Positions 58,136-64,000 of a DNA stretch of 64,000 nt are shown piece by piece. The notes beneath the pieces were generated by a model, which did no database searches, was not told the DNA's origin, and saw only the letters and a program-made list of their open reading frames with translations. Origin of the DNA: Pelagomonas calceolata (Eukaryota; Sar; Pelagophyceae; Pelagomonadales; Pelagomonadaceae); contig CAKKNE010000001.1 of NCBI GenBank assembly GCA_918797485.1, positions 1-64,000 of the forward strand. The letters run 5' to 3'. Every line of letters starts with the position of its first letter. Positions within the stretch are counted from its first letter, which is position 1. Both the position numbers and the translations under genes were made by a program.

Positions 58136-58185
58136 GACTGATATGTGTATGCGTTTGTAGCGCGCGGTTTGAGAGAAAGAACGCG

Positions 58186-58297
58186 ATAATCGTCGCCGCC
58201 GCCGCCGTCGCCGAACATGTCCATGCCGCCGCCCATGTCGACCTCTTCCTCCTCCTCCTCTTCCTTCTTCTCCTCCTCGGCCGCCGCGGCCCCGCCG

Positions 58298-58332
<35 letters not shown>

Positions 58333-58578
58333 CGATCCCGGCGCGCCGCACATGCAGTCGAGGTCGCCGGCGAGCGTCGCCGCCTTCGAGAACACCGACA
58401 CCCAGTGCGGCGCGACCGAGAGGCCCGCGGCCTTCAGCACGGCCTCGAACTTCTCGGGCGCGAACTTGTCGTCGCCCTCGCCGCACTGGTCGAGGACCAG
58501 CGCGGCGAGCGCGACGGCCTGCTCGTCCTTGTTCTGGTCCGCGAAGGACCAGGCCTTGGGGGCTTCTTCTTCCGCCAT
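58186..58578 (-). CDS. RPLP1: 60S acidic ribosomal protein P1/P2 (stalk)
   Basis: Starts MAEEEAPKAWSFADQNKDEQ at ATG 58578. A helical dimerisation domain (ALAALVLDQCGEGDDKFAPEKFEAVLKAAGLSVAPHWVSVFSKAAT) is followed by an Ala/Gly hinge with fourteen consecutive glycines, an acidic run (EEEKKEEEEEEEVDMGG) and MDMFGDGGGGDDY. This layout is that of P1 proteins of the ribosomal stalk, which recruit elongation factors. The usual terminal acidic-hydrophobic tail is close but the frame does not stop after DDY; it runs on as low-quality sequence, so a 3' intron or a base error hides the true end. The glycine codons form a GGC-type microsatellite at 58290-58335. Confidence 0.75.
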
Positions 58579-58639
58579 CTTTGTGTCGCCTTAAAAGACC
58601 TTTGAGCCTCGACGAGGCACTCGACCGCGTCTGTGCGCG

Positions 58640-59784
58640 AGTCAAGCGGTACCTACGGTTGCGAGGGGTGAGCTGCTTGCGTTTCGTGCGGCGCGCGAGC
58701 CTTTGTGTGTGTGCGGTGCGCGCGCGGCCGGCGAGGCACGTTTGCTCGTAAGCTGGAGTGCGCGCGCGGCCGGCGAGGCACCGCTTGCTCGTAAGCTGGC
58801 TGCTGCCTTGTTTGGGTGCCGTGCGGCCGCCGGCGTGCAGCGATTCGAGCCACCGAGCAGCGATGGGTTGTCAGTAAGACGGTGCGACGAGCGATTGCGT
58901 CCGGTTTTGCGTAGCGGCTCTGTTAGACGCACCAAAAGACGGCGATGTCAAAGCGAGGCAAAATGGACAAAGGCCCGCGAGCCGCCCGCGAAGCCCTCCA
59001 GGCGAGCGCTCCAGCCGTGCGAGGTCTCGCTCAGACCGCTGGCAAAAGCAACAGGGCAAAACGCCCAGTCTCGCCCCGACGCGCGGCCACACGACTGCTT
59101 TAGGTCATCTTGGTTGTATAAGAACAAACTAAAGTTATGGAACCATGCTTCGGTCGGCGCGAACGACGCGCCGCCCACGTCTCGGATCCGCGACGTTCGA
59201 TATTGCGTAGCGGCGGCGGCGGACGCACCTTAAGCGGCGATGTCGAGCCTCGCTGCTCACTAGAGTACGCCGGGCCGCCGAAGCAGCCCTCTCGGACGCC
59301 AGGAGAGACCCGTGCGGCGAGCTGGGGGAGAACCCTCGAGCTCGGGACGCGTTGGACGGCTGAAATCAAAACTCGTTTAAACTCGCTGCAACTCGTCGAG
59401 CGCTCGCAGGTCGTCGCGGGCTGCCGTTCTGACGTCCAGACGGGTGTCGAGACGCTTATTAGGGGCTGCCTAGTTCCACCAATCTACACTCAAAATGTTG
59501 CTGGGCTGGTGAGGAGCCGCGTGGATAAGAACGCCTCCACGCGCCAACTAGCCCACGTGTAACAGATAGGACACGTTTAGGGCGCGGGCGAAGACGTTCT
59601 GCAGCGCTGGTGTCGCTGAGCGAATTCAAATCGGCTCAGCGGGCCCCCAAACAAGTTTAAAGCGCCTCGATTCGCGGCGCACCTCCAGGGTAGCGCCCAG
59701 GGCCCCGATTGAAAAAGGGGCCCGCAGCAAACATCTAAAGAAGTAGCGGCGCGCACCACGACCGCCGCGGGCCCGACAGCACCA
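58640..59784. other. Intergenic region with local duplications
   Basis: No supported gene. A 35-40 bp tandem duplication lies at about 58720-58800 (GCGCGCGGCCGGCGAGGCAC, then TTGCTCGTAAGCTGG, twice). A second pair of similar stretches lies at about 58900-58960 and 59200-59255 (TTGCGTAGCGGC, GACGCACC, GGCGATGTC). Open frames here are not conserved-looking. Confidence 0.5.
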
Positions 59785-59789
59785 TTTTA

Positions 59790-62615
59790 AACACGGCCCA
59801 AGGCTACTCGCCGTACGGCGCGCCTTCGCCCACGGCGGCGGGCGGCCTCGGCGGCCCGGCGCCCCTCGACGACGGCGGCTGGGAGGCCGCGTGCGCGCTC
59901 GGCGTCCGACGTCCGCCGAGGGGCCTTTCTTGTCATGGAGAGTCTGTCGCGCCGGCGCGCGTTCGAACGGCGGCGCTCGAGGAAACTCTAGGATGGCCTT
60001 CCGACGGCCGTCCACTCGCGTTCCAACGCGTCCACACGCCGTCGACGATTTGTATACTACACAGGCGCCGCGCCCAGCAACCGCAAAGTCGCCAGGCCTA
60101 CGCCGACTCGATGGCTTTGGCGGCCGCCTACGGCCGCCCGCCCGAGCCGCGCTACGAGCAGCCGGCGCCCACTTACGGGGATCCGGGGCCCTATCGGGCC
60201 CAGGAGCCGCTTCCTTCTCAGTTAGCGCGACCGGCAAAAAAGAAGCGGCCGCGAAGAAAGCACGGCGAGCTCGCGCGGGGCATCGTCCGAAGGCGCGAGG
60301 ACTGGGACGACCACTGCCTCATCGAGATGGACGACGGGTGCGTTTCCTGTGTTTGTCAACTTCAAGGCGCCTTCAACTCACAATGGTGGGGGCTTGCGGC
60401 GGCCGGCGCGCGGCGCGCGCATTGCCGGCGACGGCGCGGTGGCGCTGGTGTGAACTGGTGTGAACTGGTGGCCTCGCGTCACCGGCGCGCGCCGCGGCGC
60501 CGTCGACGCGCCGTCGTTTCTATGACGGTGTCGGCTCGACGGCGTGGCGGTTTTGCGACGTTGGCGCCATCGACGCGACGTCGTTCCCACGGCGTCGCCT
60601 CGATGGCGTCGAGGTGGACTTACCGTTGTCAGCGCGCCGTCGCGCACAACACACAACACACAACACACGCCGTCGCCGCACTACCACGACGCGAAAAGCG
60701 AACGCGTCCATCCCGACACAGGTTCGAGGACGTCTTCTGCCACCGCCACCGCTGCCAGGGCAAGCAATTGCCCGAGCAAGGGCAGGTCGTCGACTTCAAG
60801 CTCCATCTCTCCTCGAAAAGTCTGTGCTGGCAGAGCGGCTTCGTGACCTGGGAGGAGGGCGACATGGCCGAGCTCAAGCGGCCCGAGCCGCCGTTGGACA
60901 TCCCGCGAGCGCCGCGCCGTGCCGGAGCCGCGGGACGGGCGCCGCCTCCCCAAAGACAGGCGCCGTACGGCGGCTACTACGACCAGCGGCCGCGAGCGTC
61001 GTCCTTCGACGATCGGCGGGCGCGACTGCCGTCTGATCTCTCAGATGGTGTGACGGAAAGCTCAGACGCCTCGGACGCGGGGGCTACCAACAGCCACCGC
61101 CAAGACCGTCGCCGGCGGAGTTCGCGGATCGCGGGGCCGCGTCACTACTCGCGACGCTCGACGCGCCGGCCTGACGCCGCAGCAAAGACCACAACGGCCG
61201 GCACCGCTGCCCGACACGGAGCTCGCGTCGGACCTGCGGCAGCTGGGCCTCGCCGAACAGAGACCGCCCAAGACAGCCGGACCCGTCGCCGCCGTGGTTG
61301 GCGGGCATGCTCGACGAACCGGCGCAGCAGCCGCTCGGCGCCTTCGACCGCCCAGCAGCGGCGCAGCCGCCGCCGCCGCCCGGTCTAGCTGAAGCGGAGC
61401 CGACCTGGGCCTCCGCCGCGACGCGGCCCGCCGGCGCGCCGCCTTTACCAAGACCGCGGGCCTCGTCGGTGTCGTCCTCGGTCGCGTCCGACGGTGCTTC
61501 CGCTCTGGATCGCATCGCGCTCAAGGTCGTGCCCGTGGACGAGCAGAAGACGCCCTGGCTCGCGACGGCGGACTTACCCGCTAGAAGAGCAGCCCCGATC
61601 GAGCAGCTCCGGGCCCACACGCAAAGCGCCGTCGAGGCCGGGAATGCTTCCGCTATACAAAAGCTCAAGCGGCGAAGAGAAACGCGAAAGCGCGCGAAAC
61701 GCGGCGACCATTGTAGGGTCGAGGTGCGACCGCGCGACGGCGGCGGCGTCTTCGTGAGTGCTTATGGTGTCAACGCCGCGGGCGCGGGCGCCGCGCTCCG
61801 ACGCATGCTCACGGCCAATGCCGCTCTACTGGCCGGGCGCGACGTCGACGCCACGGCCGACGACACCCCCGAAACGCGCCAGAACCTAGGCTGGGCCGAG
61901 CTCGTTGCCCAACTCCGGTCGATACTGGCGCGGGGCGAGTCCCGCGGCATCTGCTGCAACCACCTGTCCAGAGCGTTCGAGCGGGACTTCGGTTCAGCAT
62001 TGGTCGAGACGCTCTTCGGCGACTACGAGTCCCTGGCCGCATTACTGAGAGCGCCTCAACTCAAAGACGTCGTCACGCTCGCCGAGCAGCCGGGCCGGCC
62101 GACCTCATGGTGCGCCTCGCTCAGACAGAGACGCCGGAGCGGGCCCAGCCGGCGGTCCGCGAGGCCCTACGTTCGTGGTCAGCTTAGAAAGGTACGAGGC
62201 CACCTTCGCGAGGACGTGAGCGTGCAAACTTTGGTGCGCATGACGGACGACGACCTGGCGCCTGCGGAAGCTTACCAAAGGGCCGCGGGTGCAGATCCTG
62301 GCCTGGGCGAGCCGCTGACTGATATCAACCCTATGCGTGTGCCGCGGGCTCCAGGCCTCCGGCGAAAAACGACCCCCCCCCATCGAGTCCCCCGCGCGGC
62401 GGCGATATGCTGCCGTGGACGGGACACCTATTAATAACCCCTATTATCTCGTGAATCTTTTTTGCCTTCGTCGATGGCGTGCTTGCCCCGATCCATTCCA
62501 CGTGGAACCCGATCCGGCGTCGTCGTCTGGCGCCGAGGTATATATGAATAGTTTACTTCGGATGCCTGAGAAACCCGTTTTTCCGCCTTACTTATTGGCC
62601 GAGACCCCTCCCTAG
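59790..62615 (+). CDS. LOTUS/OST-HTH-domain RNA-binding protein (multi-exon, partly broken frames)
   Basis: Coding-like exons: about 59790-59900 (GYSPYGAPSPTAAGGLGGPAP), 60070-60340 (MALAAAYGRPPEPRYEQPAP ... RGIVRRREDWDDHCLIEMDDG), then from 60720 (FEDVFCHRHRCQGKQLPEQGQVVDFKLHL), a small beta-barrel-like domain. The C-terminal half contains an OST-HTH/LOTUS domain, ELVAQLRSILARGESRGICCNHL followed by FERDFGSALVETLFGDYESLAALL, which binds RNA or Vasa-type helicases. A SAM-like helix bundle follows (VSLERYEATF, REDVSVQTLVRMTDDDL). Frames change near 61280, 62110 and 62200. The end at 62615 (GTPINNPYYLVN...LLAETPP) is inferred. The intron at about 60340-60719 contains introner hairpin arms and a short (ACACA) repeat. 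The first exon is not located. Confidence 0.55.
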
Positions 62616-62636
62616 GCGCCGCGATAGTTCCCAGGC

Positions 62637-62662
62637 GCTAGTATGTCTTACTTGCCGCTAGC
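62637..62662 (+). promoter_or_regulatory. GCTAG motif copy 9
   Basis: GCTAG arm, core TATGTCTTACTTGCCG (two bases longer than the consensus), CTAGC arm. It is about 350 bp upstream of the CHMP4 ATG at 63016, same orientation. Confidence 0.7.
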
Positions 62663-63015
62663 TTTACAGCTTTACCAAGAGACAAAGATTAATTGGGGTT
62701 ACGCAGTGCGGGCCCACAGCTAGCCGGCGACGCGTTAACTGTTAGCCGGAACCCTCCTGCGTGACAGCTTTCAGCTCCGCAGACCAGCGCTCGCCTCCGC
62801 CCGCCGGAGAGAGCCGCTGCCTTGTCGAAACTTCGGCAGGTCTCAAGCGGACAGAGCGGCCGCGCGCGCCAGCCAGGGCGTGCGCTCAGCTCAGCTCGGG
62901 AGACAGACGCCGCGAGCCGCCGCGCGTCTACGAGGGGCGCCGCCGATCGCGGTCAGCCCTCCGGGACGCCACGATAGGCAACGACAGCAGCAAATCGTCG
63001 GGCCAGCCGGCAAAC

Positions 63016-63695
63016 ATGAACCTCTTCGGGCGGCGGCGGTCGAAGCCGCGGGGCGCCCCGGCGTCAGGACCCGGCGCAGACGATCGTGTCGTTGCGGGGC
63101 ACCCTCGACACGTTGGAAAAGCGCCAGGCCCACCTCGACAAGCAAATCGCCAAGCAGGTCGCGGAGGCCAAGGCGAAGATGGCCAAAAAGGACAAGCGCG
63201 GCGCTTTATTTTGCCTTAAAAAGAAGAAGATGTACGAAGCGGAAATCGAGAAACTGAACGGCGCGCGCCTGACCCTCGAGTCGCAGATCATCGCGCTCGA
63301 GGGCACGGTGACGAATGCGGACACCGTCGCGGCGATGAAATCGGGAGCGACCGCCATGAAGCACGCAGCTGGCTGATGTCGACGCCGACGCCGTGGGTGA
63401 TTTGATGGACGACATCCAGGAGGAGATGGCCACCGCCGACGAGATCTCGGCGGCGATCAGCGCTCCTGGCGGCGATTTGTTGGGAGATGACGAGCTGCTC
63501 GACGAGCTCAACGAGCTCGAGGAGCACGAGCTCGAAAGTCAATTATTGGACGCGCCGCCGATCCCCGTGGCGCCCCTGCCCGATGCACCGCTCTCAATGC
63601 CTGCGGTTCCGACGCAGCCGCCGGCCGCACCCGCGAAACAGGAAGATGCGGATCTCGCCGCGCTGCGGGAGCTCGAGGCGGCGATGGCGATGTAG
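63016..63695 (+). CDS. CHMP4: ESCRT-III subunit CHMP4/SNF7/VPS32
   Basis: Starts MNLFGRRRSKPR and continues, one base shifted, as QDPAQTIVSLRGTLDTLEKRQAHLDKQIAKQ, LFCLKKKKMYEAEIEKLNGARLTLESQIIALEG, then after a second shift DVDADAVGDLMDDIQEEMATADEISAAIS and the acidic C-terminus ending LRELEAAMAM. This is the full five-helix Snf7 fold with its MIM-like C-terminus, which polymerises to sever membranes in multivesicular-body formation and cytokinesis. Breaks are at about 63050-63060 (GGGG/CCCC runs) and 63370-63375; conservation on both sides argues for consensus errors. Stop 63693-63695. Confidence 0.85.
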
Positions 63696-63798
63696 TCCTC
63701 GGAGTAACGATTGACCTTTGTAGCTCGTGTCTTTTCGCGCGCAGCCGTGTTTGCTCTTACTACCCCTAGTCTAACCCTTAAGATGGATAAGATGGATG

Positions 63799-64000
63799 TT
63801 ACATCGGCCTGCAAGAGTCTACCGCGCTGGTGCCGGGAGGGGGGAAGCGGGCAGCAGAAGGAAACCTAAAACCCCCCGCATGCAGCAGTTTCTCCCTGAA
63901 GTACTGCGTAAAGCGCAGATTAGTCGTCGTTCGAGGCTCTCGACGTAGAATATCCATCAGCATAGGTCCTTGAACACCGGGCGGGTTGTGAACGACCAAA
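63799..64000 (-). CDS. Possible C-terminal end of a gene entering from the right
   Basis: A minus-strand frame open to the right edge (VVHNPPGVQGPMLMDILRRE, NLRFTQYFREKLLHAGGF) ending at 63799. It is too short to identify and may be untranslated sequence. Confidence 0.25.
   Translation of the reverse strand, partial: LVVHNPPGVQGPMLMDILRREPRTTTNLRFTQYFREKLLHAGGFRFPSAARFPPPGTSAVDSCRPM

Noticed and set aside
57541-58185. Extension of the P1 stalk protein to 345 residues
   Set aside because: P1 proteins are about 110-125 residues and the extension is low-complexity Arg/Ala sequence; a hidden 3' intron or error is more likely.

Overview
The window is GC-rich nuclear DNA from a eukaryotic alga. 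Genes are packed closely on both strands, most with none to three short introns. I infer a pelagophyte-type stramenopile (Aureococcus/Pelagomonas relatives). The reasons are short introns that are themselves DNA-transposon-like 'introners' with terminal inverted repeats and target-site duplications; two plastid-type enzymes whose N-termini are a signal peptide ending at an A|F or G|F junction; and families such as BspA-like surface repeats on proline/threonine/serine stalks and MYND/RING-CH/TPR proteins. Species assignment is inference. I saw no rRNA, tRNA or CRISPR.

Layout. 0-7.5 kb: a methyltransferase (cut by the left edge), a MYND/RING-CH/TPR protein, an EF-hand/RCC1/discoidin-like protein, and U1 snRNP-C carrying two introners. 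7.5-15.4 kb: one uninterrupted 2631-residue multi-pass surface protein. 15.8-25.7 kb: a PC-esterase, a mitochondrial carrier, an EXS-domain protein, an NZF protein and several unknowns. 25.7-28.9 kb: a C-type lectin gene followed by a gene-poor island with retroelement debris. 28.9-36.9 kb: an FAD oxidoreductase, a SUMO-like/beta-helix gene, a TPR-DnaJ protein, eIF4E and a CaMK-type kinase. 37.7-47.5 kb: an Na+/H+ exchanger, ferredoxin-thioredoxin reductase, glycosyltransferase-like and ankyrin fragments, adrenodoxin reductase, ubiquitin-eS30 and a phytyl-ester-synthase-like protein. 47.7-64 kb: a retroelement fragment, an SR/RRM protein, a WW/LRR/TPR protein, F-box and PH proteins, ribosomal P1, a LOTUS protein and ESCRT-III CHMP4.

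Three signals stand out. (1) A 24-26 bp motif (arms GCTAG...CTAGC around a conserved core) occurs nine times. All nine copies are intergenic and lie a few hundred bases or less upstream of start codons, an apparently undescribed promoter element or micro-repeat. (2) A family of four introners shares ends near TGTGTGGAAATCAA. Protein-level constraints, above all the invariant cysteine spacing of ferredoxin-thioredoxin reductase, imply that some are removed by GC-AG splicing that uses the target-site duplication. (3) Fragments of one non-LTR-like retroelement 3' end are scattered around, one with a perfect 13-bp target-site duplication.

Many otherwise conserved genes change reading frame by one base, several of them at homopolymer runs, between about 26 and 63 kb. 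I treat these mainly as probable consensus errors of a long-read assembly and note each one. Coordinates of such genes span the whole locus across frames.
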